Assembly (NCBI GenBank): GCA_001512865.1
Contig: LFSY01000012.1
Location: 3,141 to 36,932 of the forward strand
Direction of reading: 5' to 3'
Length of the DNA stretch: 33,792 nt
DNA from: Rikenellaceae bacterium DTU002
Lineage (GTDB): Bacteria; Bacteroidota; Bacteroidia; Bacteroidales; UBA932
A program made the position numbers and the translations under genes. Position 1 is the stretch's first letter. Each line of letters opens with the position of its first letter. The notes under the pieces were generated by a model. It did not search any database. It was not told the origin of the DNA and saw only the letters and a program-made list of their open reading frames with translations. Of this stretch, positions 16,786 through 25,879 are shown piece after piece.

Positions 16786-19700
16786 AAAACGTTTCTATTC
16801 TTTCCGAATAAGACTCGGACAGCTCTGCATCTCCGTTAACCTTCAGGATATCATTCATATGCACATAGGTGCTGATGGCGGATTCAGCGTCAGAAGAAGA
16901 AAGAAACCCTCCTTTGTACGACCCCAGGAAATACCCTATCGCCTTATAAGTTTCTTCCAGGAAAGGAACGGCAATATCCCGGGCTTTTTCCGGTCTTTCA
17001 AGAAAATAATACAACTCGACGGTTTCCATGACACCCACTTCGTTCAAAGAAGGCTGCACCGCGTAGTTGAGCGGATAGCGCTTCATAATTTCCATGCCCC
17101 TGTCGAGGATCTTTTCTGCCTTATCCGTTTTGCCTTCCAGGATAAGAGCCTTGGCCACCTGGGAATACATCTGTCTGACAGCCTGCTGCACAAGAAAGAG
17201 GTAGGTGACATGATAATCCAGCAATACACCCGGTTCTTCCATCCTTCCCCAGCGGTACCCTTCCATCAGCAAGGGATATAATTTGTCCGTATCCATGTAC
17301 GGAACCTCGGGACGGATGTTTTCCGTCTTAAAAGGCATGAGCTTATAGGCCATTCCGTCATAGCGCAGGTAATCACGGATCCCGATGTTCAGGTCGCCTC
17401 CGCGGGAAACAATATATATGGGCCTGTCCCACTCGTAGTTGGCCAGCATATCCAGAAACATCATTTCCACCTTCATAAGCGTATGTTTGTTTTCCGGAAT
17501 ATCCAGATCCATGTATTCCGGGATCAGATGGGCATCCTTTTGAGGAACGATCCCGCAGGCAAGTACATTTTCCTTGTTCACGGGGATTCGTAATTTTCTT
17601 GCCGGAAGGTAATTGATCATGGTCCCGTCGTTCAATTGCAGCTTTGCCCTGGGATTTCCCATTACACTCACAGCCTGTATGGCGGGAACCCGGTCCGTAA
17701 CCCTTTCGTATACGGGCAGGATCTCATTGGTACCGTAAAGGTAAGATTCCCTGGGAATGGAAAACTTCACGGGTGCCGAGGTATACATCTTCCATTGCAT
17801 CTGGTCAATATACCAGTCTGTGCCAAGCAGGGATGTGTTCATCACCCTGACATCGGTCCTGATACCTTCCACTTCCTGGGCATACCACAGCGGGAATGTA
17901 TCGTTGTCTCCGTGGGTAACAATAATGGCATTGCAATCTTCACGGCAGGTGGTCAGGAAATTGAAAGCAAAATCTCTTGCCGTATAACGGCCGCTCCGGT
18001 CATGATCGTCCCAGTTCTGCGCCAGCATCTGGAAAGGCACAAACAGGCAAAGAGCCGAGGCAAGGGAACCGGCCAGGATGCCGGGCAGTTTTTTTCGCAA
18101 CAAGTGGTACAGGGCCACGACACCCAGGCCCACCCAGATGGAAAAGGCGTAGAATGAACCTGCATAGGCGTAATCTCTCTCTCTGGGCTGGTACGGGGGC
18201 TGGTTCAAATAAACCACAATCGCCAGACCGGTCAGGAAAAAAAGCAGGAACGTGATCCATGCATTCCGCCGGTCTTTTGCCGTTTGGTATAAAAGACCGG
18301 CTATTCCCAGTAACAGGGGCAGCATGTAGTAATGGTTCTTTGCTTTGTTTCCGGCAAGCATCTCGGGTGCCTTTGACTGATCCCCCAGCCTGGCCCTGTC
18401 CAGAAATCCGATTCCGCTCTCCCAGTTCCCCCTGACGGGATCTCCGGGGATGGTGCCCTGAATATCGTTCTGACGTCCTGCAAAATTCCACATGAAATAA
18501 CGCCAGTACATATAATTGACCTGGTAATCGAAAAAGAAGACCATGTTGTCCCCGAAGGAAGGCATGCTTTTTCCTTCCGAATTGACTTTTCCTTTCCCCG
18601 TGTTGTAAGAATCGTAGAAAGACCCGTGGGTTTCGCGTTTGCTCCACATACGCGGAAAAAACATTTTATCGGCATCCTTGTACAGGGGTACCTCGGGTCC
18701 CTTGACACGGGCGTACTTCCCGTCCATTTTTACATATTGCCTGGTATTCTTCCATGTGTCATAGGGAGAATTGTATATCCCGTCATACAGAAGCGGGGCC
18801 GCCCCGTATTGCTCACGGGCCAGGTATTTGTCGAGGGCAAACGGATTGTCGGGCTGGTTTTCGTTGGTTGGGGTTTTTGCACTGGAGCGGATCACGACCA
18901 TGGCAAACGAAGCATATCCTATAATAATGACCGTCAGACACAAGAGGATCGTATTCCACAGTACTTTCCCTTTCCGGTGTGTGGCAACAACCCCCCAAAA
19001 CAAGGCGGCAACCAGAGATACAACAAAGAACAACATCCCGCTGTTGTAGGGAAGTCTGAAAACATTGACGAACAAAAGGTCAAACCATCCCGATATCCTG
19101 GGGAGCCAGGGAATAATCCCGTAAAGAATGATCACGATGATGACCACCGATAAAAGAAGTGTCAGAACCGCCCCTTTCCAGGAGAAAGTGTATTTTTTGT
19201 AAAAATAAATAAAGACAAGTGCCGGGATCGTCAACAGGTTGAGCAAGTGGACCCCTATGGAAAGCCCCATCAGGTAGGCGATCAGCACGATCCATCTGTT
19301 AGCATGCGGTTTGTCGGCATTTTCTTCCCACTTCAGCATGGCCCAGAATACGGCGGCCGTAAACAGGGAAGACATTCCGTACACTTCTGCCTCTACGGCC
19401 GAAAACCACGCCGTATCGGAAAAAGAATAGACCAGGGACCCGACTGCCGCGGCCCCCCATATGGCAATGGCATTGCCCGTATTAAGACGGATCTTCTGTG
19501 TTTCAAGCAGACGTCTTCCCAAATGGGATATGGTCCAGAACAACAGCAGTACACAAAATGCCGAGGCCAGTGCACTCATGGCATTGATCAGCATGGCTGC
19601 CTGCTGGTTGCTTCCGAACATGGAAAACAGCCTGCCCAGCAACTGGTAAGTGGGATTTCCGGGAGGATGCCCTACTTCAAGTTTGTATGAAGATGCTATG

Positions 19701-19822
19701 AATTCACCGCAATCCCAGAAACTGGCAGTCGGCTCTATGGTTGCCAGGTATACTGCTGCTGAGATGGCAAAAACCACCCACCCTATCAGGAGGTCTGTCT
19801 TTTTGAATGTCCTTGTTTCCAT
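16769..19822 (-). CDS. DUF2723 multi-pass membrane protein (GT-C glycosyltransferase type)
   Basis: This 1017-residue protein has a dozen or more membrane segments in its first 580 residues and a C-terminal soluble part with helical, TPR-like repeats (about 900-1010). The N-terminal loop has the DUF2723 pattern FWDCGEFIAS (35-44) followed by GHPPGNP (51-57). A later loop has NQPPYQPRERDYAYAGSF, and the soluble part has GDNDTFPLWYAQEVEG. DUF2723 is related to eukaryotic TMEM260, reported to be a protein O-mannosyltransferase, and the acidic first loop resembles GT-C catalytic loops. A role in glycosylating secreted proteins, using a lipid-linked sugar at the periplasmic face, is therefore plausible but unproven. 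A TACATTTG box ends four bases before its ATG. Confidence 0.88.
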   Translation of the reverse strand: METRTFKKTDLLIGWVVFAISAAVYLATIEPTASFWDCGEFIASSYKLEVGHPPGNPTYQLLGRLFSMFGSNQQAAMLINAMSALASAFCVLLLFWTISHLGRRLLETQKIRLNTGNAIAIWGAAAVGSLVYSFSDTAWFSAVEAEVYGMSSLFTAAVFWAMLKWEENADKPHANRWIVLIAYLMGLSIGVHLLNLLTIPALVFIYFYKKYTFSWKGAVLTLLLSVVIIVIILYGIIPWLPRISGWFDLLFVNVFRLPYNSGMLFFVVSLVAALFWGVVATHRKGKVLWNTILLCLTVIIIGYASFAMVVIRSSAKTPTNENQPDNPFALDKYLAREQYGAAPLLYDGIYNSPYDTWKNTRQYVKMDGKYARVKGPEVPLYKDADKMFFPRMWSKRETHGSFYDSYNTGKGKVNSEGKSMPSFGDNMVFFFDYQVNYMYWRYFMWNFAGRQNDIQGTIPGDPVRGNWESGIGFLDRARLGDQSKAPEMLAGNKAKNHYYMLPLLLGIAGLLYQTAKDRRNAWITFLLFFLTGLAIVVYLNQPPYQPRERDYAYAGSFYAFSIWVGLGVVALYHLLRKKLPGILAGSLASALCLFVPFQMLAQNWDDHDRSGRYTARDFAFNFLTTCREDCNAIIVTHGDNDTFPLWYAQEVEGIRTDVRVMNTSLLGTDWYIDQMQWKMYTSAPVKFSIPRESYLYGTNEILPVYERVTDRVPAIQAVSVMGNPRAKLQLNDGTMINYLPARKLRIPVNKENVLACGIVPQKDAHLIPEYMDLDIPENKHTLMKVEMMFLDMLANYEWDRPIYIVSRGGDLNIGIRDYLRYDGMAYKLMPFKTENIRPEVPYMDTDKLYPLLMEGYRWGRMEEPGVLLDYHVTYLFLVQQAVRQMYSQVAKALILEGKTDKAEKILDRGMEIMKRYPLNYAVQPSLNEVGVMETVELYYFLERPEKARDIAVPFLEETYKAIGYFLGSYKGGFLSSSDAESAISTYVHMNDILKVNGDAELSESYSERIETFFKAYQ

Positions 19823-19826
19823 GTCA

Positions 19827-19834
19827 CAAATGTA
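19827..19834 (-). promoter_or_regulatory. -7 box of the DUF2723 gene
   Basis: The minus strand reads TACATTTG, a full TAnnTTTG match, ending four bases before the ATG at 19822. This again implies a very short or absent leader. Confidence 0.6.
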
Positions 19835-19846
19835 GGCGATTTTTTT

Positions 19847-19854
19847 TACCTTTA
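19847..19854 (+). promoter_or_regulatory. -7 box of the DUF4271-hemD-rnpA operon
   Basis: TACCTTTA, one base off the consensus, lies 22 bases before the ATG at 19877. It is the only candidate promoter for the operon's first gene in the 54-base divergent gap. Confidence 0.45.
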
Positions 19855-19876
19855 CCGTCTGATTTGCCTTAAAATT

Positions 19877-20506
19877 ATGGATTACATCGTCCTGGCGCTC
19901 ATCGTCTGTTTCTGTTTCATCCTCATTTATACAAGAGCACCCCTGACGTTATTGCTCACGGGCTGTTTCCGCTACAACATATCGATTGAGAACGAAGAGC
20001 AGGGGAACATCCGTTTTTCACGTAACTTTCTGTGCTTTTTCATCATGGCGGTCTTTTCCTTTTTTATTGCTTATCACGAACATCTGCTTTCCCCTCTTCC
20101 CTTACCCCTGAGGGGCTTGCCCGGCCCGTTGGTCTTCCTGTCACTGACAGGTGTGTTCTGTGTTTTTTTTCTGTTTAAGGTAATCCTTCTGCGGATCATA
20201 GGATGGACCATCGATTCTCCTGCCTTTATCAATTTTCTGGGCCGGACCGGGCAGGATTTCTGCATTCTTTCAGGTCTCATTTTCATCCCGTTTCTGATCC
20301 TTTTTTCGTGGATCGGGGGTCCGTCCGGGTATGGCGCCCCCATAGCGGCGGCAGTCATAGCTTCTGCCGGCTACCTGATATATGCCTTACGTTGTATCCG
20401 ACTATTTCTTTCAGCCGGTTTTTCTCTTTTTTTCTGGATTTTGTATCTTTGCACCCTTGAACTGGTGCCCTTAGGGGTGTTAATTCATTATGTTGCGGGG
20501 ATATGA
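19877..20506 (+). CDS. DUF4271 integral membrane protein
   Basis: This 209-residue, very hydrophobic protein has about six membrane segments (near 3-22, 50-65, 82-103, 126-147, 153-172 and 176-205). The family is DUF4271, found in Bacteroidota and typically directly upstream of uroporphyrinogen-III synthase, exactly as here. Its biochemical role is unknown. The constant linkage to hemD, together with rnpA and yidD, suggests operon conservation more than a haem function. The stop overlaps the hemD start in ATGA. A perfect TATCTTTG box (20444-20451) lies inside its 3' end and could give hemD an internal promoter. Confidence 0.85.
   Translation: MDYIVLALIVCFCFILIYTRAPLTLLLTGCFRYNISIENEEQGNIRFSRNFLCFFIMAVFSFFIAYHEHLLSPLPLPLRGLPGPLVFLSLTGVFCVFFLFKVILLRIIGWTIDSPAFINFLGRTGQDFCILSGLIFIPFLILFSWIGGPSGYGAPIAAAVIASAGYLIYALRCIRLFLSAGFSLFFWILYLCTLELVPLGVLIHYVAGI
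20444..20451 (+). promoter_or_regulatory. Possible internal -7 box upstream of hemD
   Basis: TATCTTTG followed by GCACCCTT closely resembles the boxes before the tRNA and rsgA genes. It lies inside the DUF4271 coding region, 51 bases before the hemD start. Chance occurrence within TTT-rich coding sequence is possible. Confidence 0.4.
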
Positions 20507-21249
20507 CAATGAAAATCAGAAACATACTAATTTCACAACCAACGCCAAACGGATGTTCCCCCTATGTCGAAGTCAAGGAAAAATTCGGTCTGCACATTGA
20601 TTTTGTTCCATTTATCCGTGTAGAAGGTCTTACGGCAAAAGATTTCCGGACACAACGCGTAAATATTTTGGACCATACCGCTGTTGTATTCACCTCCCGT
20701 TCAGCCATCGATTCTTTTTTTCACCTGTGTGAAGAATTGCGAATCAATATTCCCGAGACCATGAAATACTTCTGCATGACCGAAGCCGTGGCATTCTACC
20801 TGCAGAAGTATATTGTATATCGCAAACGGAAAATATTTTTCGGGAAGGGAAACATTCCTTCACTCGTAGAATCCATAGGCCCGAAGCATAAGAACGAAAA
20901 GTTCCTGCTGACACTGGCAGACTGCTACAAGCCGGAACTTCCGCTTGCTTTTGAAAAAGCAGGTTTCAAATTCACCAAAGCGATCCTCACGCACACCATT
21001 ATGGAAGACCTGTCGGGGCTTGACCTGAAAAAATACCAGATGCTGGTGTTTTATTCCCCCGCAGACGTGAGGTCTTTGCTTGAGAATTTTCCTGAATTCA
21101 GCCAGGACGGCATCCTTTTCGGAACATTCGGCAATGCAACTGCCTCGGCCCTGAAGGAAGCCAGCCTTCAATCCTGTTTTGAGGCCCCGACTCCCGAGGC
21201 ACCTTCCATTGCCCAGGCCCTGACCCTCTACCTGGAAAAGAATAAATGA
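20503..21249 (+). CDS. hemD: Uroporphyrinogen-III synthase
   Basis: This 248-residue protein matches the Bacteroidota form of HemD: NILISQPTPNG near the start, VEGLTAKDFRTQRVNILDHTAVVFTSR at about 43-69, ETMKYFCMTEAVAFYLQKYIVYRKRKIFFG in the middle and YSPADVRSLLENFP near 185. The enzyme closes hydroxymethylbilane to uroporphyrinogen III in haem and corrinoid synthesis. Sequence conservation in the family is low, but this subgroup is distinctive. The ATG at 20503 overlaps the DUF4271 stop in ATGA. A second ATG two codons later (20509) matches the usual N-terminus and could be the real start. Its own stop overlaps the following lipoprotein gene. Confidence 0.9.
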   Translation: MTMKIRNILISQPTPNGCSPYVEVKEKFGLHIDFVPFIRVEGLTAKDFRTQRVNILDHTAVVFTSRSAIDSFFHLCEELRINIPETMKYFCMTEAVAFYLQKYIVYRKRKIFFGKGNIPSLVESIGPKHKNEKFLLTLADCYKPELPLAFEKAGFKFTKAILTHTIMEDLSGLDLKKYQMLVFYSPADVRSLLENFPEFSQDGILFGTFGNATASALKEASLQSCFEAPTPEAPSIAQALTLYLEKNK

Positions 21250-21644
21250 TCATGAAACGGACATTTTGTCTGTCTTTGGCCTTTCTTGTTGTCCTTATGA
21301 CCGCATCTTGCCAAAAGAATTATAACCATTACAGGGAACTGGCCTATGGCAGATGGGATCTTGTCTCGGTTGACGGGACGGCTCCCGGGGATGCGGAACA
21401 ATTGTATTTCACCACAAGCACTTCGGTCACCCTCACCCGCGATGGCCAATCGTATCAGGGCCAGTACCAGTTCTATTGCAATATGCTGACTACGTATTTT
21501 GAACAATACCAGGGTCTGTTCCAGGAATGGCGTGTTGAAAAAATGGAAGATTCGCTGATGCGGGCGGTGGTGGAGTTTTGCGAAATTGACGGCGACACGC
21601 TCTGTACAGGTACCGTATTGGAATACCGGAAACTGCCGCAATGA
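21246..21644 (+). CDS. Small lipoprotein of unknown function
   Basis: The product is about 130 residues. The signal sequence ends in a lipobox (LMTASC), so the mature protein should be lipid-anchored through Cys22, or Cys20 if the second ATG at 21252 is used. The mature part begins KNYNHYRELAYGRWDLVSVDG and runs through alternating beta-strand-like segments (VTLTRDGQSYQGQYQF, MRAVVEFCEIDGDTL). That is compatible with a lipocalin-like barrel, but I do not recognise a named family. The ATG at 21246 overlaps the hemD stop in ATGA and the gene's stop overlaps rnpA in ATGA. It is therefore embedded in a fully overlapping hemD-lipoprotein-rnpA-yidD run. Confidence 0.85.
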   Translation: MIMKRTFCLSLAFLVVLMTASCQKNYNHYRELAYGRWDLVSVDGTAPGDAEQLYFTTSTSVTLTRDGQSYQGQYQFYCNMLTTYFEQYQGLFQEWRVEKMEDSLMRAVVEFCEIDGDTLCTGTVLEYRKLPQ

Positions 21645-22075
21645 AAACGGAAATATCATATGCATTCCCAAAAAAAATGCGTTTGTCTTCCCGGAAAGAA
21701 ATCGAATCGCTTTTTTCCGGAGCGGACACTTTCGTGGCAGGACCCTACCGGGTTTTTTACAAGGCTTTCCCGCTGAAGGAAACCCATGCCTGTGCCTGCA
21801 GTATGACGGCAGCCGTCCCAAAGAAACACATCCGTTCTGCCGTCAGGCGGAATCTGATCAAAAGACGTATCCGGGAATCATTTCGTCTTCATTTTCCCGT
21901 TTCTCTTGCACCTGCTCTCAGTTCAAGGAATATCAGGCTCATCTTTTTATGTCTATATTTACCTCATGAAGTCAGACCTTTTGAACCACTGGAGGAAAAA
22001 ATGCGCACATTGCTGGAACGTTTTAGCGATATGCTTGAAAAAGGTATTGACCTTTCCCCTGATCCTGTTGGTTAA
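21641..22075 (+). CDS. rnpA: Ribonuclease P protein component
   Basis: This basic protein of 144 residues is slightly longer than usual. It has the RnpA signature [16 protein letters not shown] at about 66-81 (the RNR motif that contacts the RNA subunit), preceded by the central strand [15 protein letters not shown]. With the catalytic RNA it removes 5' leaders from precursor tRNAs. The RNA subunit gene is not in this window. The start at 21641 overlaps the lipoprotein stop (ATGA). The 3' end overlaps yidD in another frame. In many bacteria rnpA sits beside rpmH and dnaA at the origin, but here it is linked to hemD, as in other Bacteroidota. Confidence 0.93.
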   Translation: MKTEISYAFPKKMRLSSRKEIESLFSGADTFVAGPYRVFYKAFPLKETHACACSMTAAVPKKHIRSAVRRNLIKRRIRESFRLHFPVSLAPALSSRNIRLIFLCLYLPHEVRPFEPLEEKMRTLLERFSDMLEKGIDLSPDPVG

Positions 22076-22256
22076 GTGCTACCAGCTTTGCATATCTCCT
22101 TTTACGCCTCCTTCCTGCCGGTTTACTCCAACCTGTTCCCAATATGCTCTGGAGGCCCTGAAAAAACATGGTCCCGTGAAAGGGCTTTACCTGGCGGTAT
22201 GGCGTTTTTTACGCTGCAATCCCTGGGGAGGAAGCGGCTACGATCCGGTCCCCTGA
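21966..22256 (+). CDS. yidD: Membrane protein insertion efficiency factor
   Basis: The conserved YidD core is clear: [33 protein letters not shown], then [24 protein letters not shown]. The three core cysteines (PSC, PTC, LRC) are present. YidD is a small membrane-associated protein that helps Sec/YidC insertion. Starting at the ATG at 21966 gives 96 residues and a 110-base overlap with rnpA. A TTG at 22035 would give 73 residues beginning [17 protein letters not shown], closer to the family's normal length, with a 41-base overlap. The true start is unresolved. The 3' end overlaps the convergent uvrC gene by 19 bases. Confidence 0.9.
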   Translation: MKSDLLNHWRKKCAHCWNVLAICLKKVLTFPLILLVKCYQLCISPFTPPSCRFTPTCSQYALEALKKHGPVKGLYLAVWRFLRCNPWGGSGYDPVP

Positions 22257-24058
22257 CAGAAGGACTCCTTGATCTTCCTGGCAATTTTCACGGACACTAC
22301 TGCGGCAAGTTCTTCTTCCGGGGCCAGGGCGATTTGTTTCAGGCTTCCAAAACGACCCAGCAGCTTTTCCATCAAAACCGGACCGATTCCGGGGATATCG
22401 AGCAAGGCCGACCTGGTAAAGCGGGCGCTTCTTTTTTGTCTGTGAAACGTGATCCCGAAACGATGTGCCTCGTTGCGCAACTGCATCAACAGCCTGAGTG
22501 AAGAAGAGTTTTTATCCAGAAACAACGGGGTCTTGTCTGTTGCCAGGTAAATTTCCTCCAGACGCTTAGCCAGGCCAACCAGGGTAATGTTTTTGGACAA
22601 GCCGAGGCTTTCCAGGGCATTATAAGCGGCAGAGAGCTGCCCCTTTCCCCCGTCTATGACAACCAGCTGGGGCAGCGGGTCATTTTGTTCCAGCATGCGT
22701 TTGTACCTTCTGGCAACAACTTCGGTCATAGAGGCGAAGTCGTCCGGTCCCGTTACGTTTTTTATGGTGAAGTGCCGGTACTCCTTTTTACTGGGGAGGC
22801 CGTTCCTGAAAACGACACAGGCGGCCACCGGATGGCTGCCCTGAAGGTTTGAATTGTCAAAACACTCCATATGCAAGGGCAATTCTTTCATCCGAAGATC
22901 TTCTCGTAACCTCTCCAGGAGTTTTTTTGTCTTCTGTTCCCTGATAGTCTCGTTTTCACCCGTTTCGCTCAGACGCACCTGCTCCCGCATATAATTGAGC
23001 GCGTTCCTCATACTCAGTGAAACCAGTGTTTGCTTGTCTCCCCTGCGGGGAATGTGCACCTTGCTGTTTGCGGGAACGGCTTCAGGCAGAAAAGGGACAA
23101 GAATGTCCCCCGAAAGTTCCCCAAGCTGCTCTTTCATATCGGCCAGGAACAGACTCAGGACCGTTGCAGGCGTTTCCTCAATATGCAACTTGTACTTCAC
23201 GTTGAGCGACTGTATCACCGCCCCGCCCGATACCCGCATAAAATTCCCAAAGGCCATGGAGGATGACGGATCCAGGATCGTGCTGAAAACATCCAGGTCC
23301 GAGATTCCCGGATTGACGATTACCGACTTTGTCTGGTAGCGTGTCAGTATGTCCCATTGCTCCTTGTATTTTTGTGCCTGCTCAAAATCCAGTGATGCCA
23401 CAGCCGTTTTCATCTGTTCTTCAAGCAGTTTTCTCACAGAAGCCAGATCTCCCTTAAGAATGCTCAGGACCGAACGAATGTACCGGTCATAATGCTCCCT
23501 GCTTTCTTCCCCCACGCAGGGAGCCAGACAACGCCCTATATGTGCCTGCAAACATTTCCTGTACCTGCCCGAGGCAATGGCGGCCGGTGTCAGGGGCAGG
23601 GAGCACGTTCTCAGGGGATACAGGGTATGCAGCAGCTGCAGCAGCTGTTTGCAGTAGAACGCACTGGTATAGGGCCCGAAATAGTGCGATCCGTCCTTAA
23701 CCGCCCTGCGGGTTTGCAAAACCCGTGGAAACGGTTCGTTCTTTACACAGATCCACGGAAATGTCTTGTCGTCCTTGAGCAGGATGTTGTACCTGGGCCG
23801 TAAGGTCTTGATAAGGTTGTTTTCCAGCAACAACGCGTCGCTTTCTGTCTCTACAACGGTATATTCCAGGGTTCGTATCTGGCTGACCATCCTGTTTGTT
23901 TTGACCGAAAGGTTTCTTCCGCGCGCGAAATACTGGGAAACCCTTTTTTTCAGATCCTTTGCTTTTCCCACGTAAATTACCTTGCCGTCCTTGTTCAGAA
24001 AACGGTACACCCCGCATTGATGGGGTAAAAGGGCCAATTGCTCGGACACATTAACCAT
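22238..24058 (-). CDS. uvrC: Excinuclease ABC subunit C
   Basis: This 606-residue protein has the full UvrC architecture. A GIY-YIG nuclease occupies about 14-95 ([20 protein letters not shown], Glu80 in LLLENNLIK). A cysteine cluster (C152, C169, C177, C181) matches the iron-sulfur ligands reported for UvrC. A UVR helix hairpin at about 205-240 binds UvrB. The RNase H-like 5' incision domain has Asp401 in ECFDNSN, and tandem helix-hairpin-helix motifs lie at the C-terminus ([20 protein letters not shown]). It makes both cuts in nucleotide excision repair after UvrAB damage recognition. The gene is monocistronic on the minus strand. A weak TAATTTTA box lies seven bases before its ATG, within the 36-base divergent gap. 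Confidence 0.97.
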   Translation of the reverse strand: MVNVSEQLALLPHQCGVYRFLNKDGKVIYVGKAKDLKKRVSQYFARGRNLSVKTNRMVSQIRTLEYTVVETESDALLLENNLIKTLRPRYNILLKDDKTFPWICVKNEPFPRVLQTRRAVKDGSHYFGPYTSAFYCKQLLQLLHTLYPLRTCSLPLTPAAIASGRYRKCLQAHIGRCLAPCVGEESREHYDRYIRSVLSILKGDLASVRKLLEEQMKTAVASLDFEQAQKYKEQWDILTRYQTKSVIVNPGISDLDVFSTILDPSSSMAFGNFMRVSGGAVIQSLNVKYKLHIEETPATVLSLFLADMKEQLGELSGDILVPFLPEAVPANSKVHIPRRGDKQTLVSLSMRNALNYMREQVRLSETGENETIREQKTKKLLERLREDLRMKELPLHMECFDNSNLQGSHPVAACVVFRNGLPSKKEYRHFTIKNVTGPDDFASMTEVVARRYKRMLEQNDPLPQLVVIDGGKGQLSAAYNALESLGLSKNITLVGLAKRLEEIYLATDKTPLFLDKNSSSLRLLMQLRNEAHRFGITFHRQKRSARFTRSALLDIPGIGPVLMEKLLGRFGSLKQIALAPEEELAAVVSVKIARKIKESFCQGTGS

Positions 24059-24075
24059 TACTTTGTAAAATTACA

Positions 24076-24083
24076 TATATTTG
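24076..24083 (+). promoter_or_regulatory. -7 box of the fused acyltransferase gene
   Basis: TATATTTG is a full TAnnTTTG match ending 11 bases before the ATG at 24095. It supports 24095 over the in-frame ATG at 24038, which lies upstream of the box and inside uvrC. Confidence 0.6.
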
Positions 24084-24094
24084 CCAAACCTTTT

Positions 24095-25879
24095 ATGAAA
24101 AAACTAATCGAAACAAAAGATCTGCGACAGGTCTTCGGAGAAAAATCTGTAGTCGGGTTTTTTCTTGCTCCTGCCCTGATGAAATGGATGAAGCTTGACA
24201 AGATCAACAAGCTTTATGACAAGGTGGCAGATTTTCAGGGTCGTGATTGTCTGGAAGCGTTTCTTGCCGAAATGCGGATCTCTTATGAAATCCCGGCATC
24301 AGATCTTGCCAACCTCCCAAAAGAAGGTCCGTTCATCACCGTGTCCAATCATGCTTACGGCGGTTTGGACGGGATCATCCTGATGCACCTAATCTCGGAC
24401 GAAAGACCCGATCTGAAGATTATTGTCAATTTTCTTTTATCCAGGATCAAACCGCTGCAGGAGTTTTTTCTGCCTGTGAACGCTTTCGACAAAAGCGTTT
24501 CCTCCCGCTCCAGTATCAAAGGGATACGCCTGGCGAAAGAATCCCTGGAAAAAGGCAATCCGCTGGGCCTTTTCCCTGCCGGAGAGGTCTCTCACATAGG
24601 TCCTGCCGGACAAGTGGAAGACATTCCCTGGCACACCCCCATAGTAAAATTCATTCAGAACGCCGGCGTGCCTGTTGTCCCCATTTATTTTGACGGACAC
24701 AACTCGGCAAAATTCATGCGCAAGGCCAGGATCCACCCCATGCTCCAAACGGCCAGCCTCCCTGCCGAGGTTTTGAACAAGAAAGGACAGCGGATCTCCA
24801 TTCGCATAGGCGCACCGGTGAGCGTGGCAGAGCAGCAGCGTTACACCGATTACAGGGACCTGGGGGATTATCTTCGGGCCCGTACGTACGTCCTTGCCGC
24901 CAACATTGAAAAGGAAGACAAATACAAGAACCTGGAAAACGCCGCCCCCATCGCCCCTGCCAAACAGCAGGATCTGGCTGCCAGGGAAATTGAACAGCTA
25001 CCCTCCCGCAACTGCCTGTTCAGAATCAATAATTTTGCGGCATATTTTGCTCCTTATTCCTTTATCCCCAATCTTATGTACGAGATTGGCAGAAAACGGG
25101 AAGAAGCGTTCCGAACCGTAGGGGAAGGGACATACCAGCCGCTTGACCTGGACACTTACGATCGAAATTACCACCATCTGATCCTTTGGGATACAGAGAA
25201 AAAAACGATCGTCGGAGCTTACCGCATAGGGATGGGGGCCGAATTGATGAAACGGTTCGGTATTCCGGGATTCTACAACAGCTCCCTGTTCAGGTTCGAC
25301 GAAAAATTTGCCCCCGTGCTGCGACAAAGCCTGGAACTGGGGAGGGCTTTCATAAGTCATGAATACCGGTACGAGACCATACCCATGATGCTTTTGTTCA
25401 AGGGGCTGTTTCATATTATGCTCCGTAACGAAGAATACCGCTATTTCATTGGCCCTGTAAGCATATCTTCCTGGTATCCCAAAATGTATCAGTCCCTGAT
25501 CTGCAAATATATCATGGAGCATCACACCACGGCCGATTATCACGACTGTGTCCACTCCAGGACCCCTTTCACCCCTGATTTCGGGGTGGTAGATCCCGAT
25601 GTGCTCCTGCGGGACGTACAGACCCCGGAACAGCTGGACCGGCTGCTTTTACGCATGAGCAACCGCCAGTACCGTCTTCCCTCCCTGGTCAAACGGTACC
25701 TCAAGCTCAACGCAAAGGTGGTGGTTTTCAACATCGACAGGGAGTTCAACGATTCTTTGGACGGATTCATTGTTTGTGACGTAAACGAAGTTTCGAAAGA
25801 AGAACTGCTGATGGTGACTAAGGATATTTCCGATCCTTCGGTAATCGAAAAACGCTTTGGAAAGTCCCTCACAAGATAA
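24095..25879 (+). CDS. Fused lysophospholipid acyltransferase-GNAT acyltransferase (aminolipid synthase type)
   Basis: This 594-residue protein carries two acyltransferase domains. The N-terminal half is a PlsC-like O-acyltransferase: NHAYGGLDG at 85-93 (His-x5-Asp catalytic motif) and FPAGEVS at 160-166. The C-terminal half (about 330-530) is a hemolysin/OlsB-type N-acyltransferase of the GNAT fold (YHHLILWDTEKKTIVGAYRIG, then LELGRAFISHEYR). The two-domain order resembles OlsF, which makes ornithine lipids by N- then O-acylation. Bacteroides glycine lipids use separate GlsB and GlsA proteins. A phosphorus-free ornithine or glycine lipid is therefore the likely product, but the amino acid is not known. 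The protein should act at the inner membrane. TadA overlaps its 3' end. Confidence 0.85.
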   Translation: MKKLIETKDLRQVFGEKSVVGFFLAPALMKWMKLDKINKLYDKVADFQGRDCLEAFLAEMRISYEIPASDLANLPKEGPFITVSNHAYGGLDGIILMHLISDERPDLKIIVNFLLSRIKPLQEFFLPVNAFDKSVSSRSSIKGIRLAKESLEKGNPLGLFPAGEVSHIGPAGQVEDIPWHTPIVKFIQNAGVPVVPIYFDGHNSAKFMRKARIHPMLQTASLPAEVLNKKGQRISIRIGAPVSVAEQQRYTDYRDLGDYLRARTYVLAANIEKEDKYKNLENAAPIAPAKQQDLAAREIEQLPSRNCLFRINNFAAYFAPYSFIPNLMYEIGRKREEAFRTVGEGTYQPLDLDTYDRNYHHLILWDTEKKTIVGAYRIGMGAELMKRFGIPGFYNSSLFRFDEKFAPVLRQSLELGRAFISHEYRYETIPMMLLFKGLFHIMLRNEEYRYFIGPVSISSWYPKMYQSLICKYIMEHHTTADYHDCVHSRTPFTPDFGVVDPDVLLRDVQTPEQLDRLLLRMSNRQYRLPSLVKRYLKLNAKVVVFNIDREFNDSLDGFIVCDVNEVSKEELLMVTKDISDPSVIEKRFGKSLTR

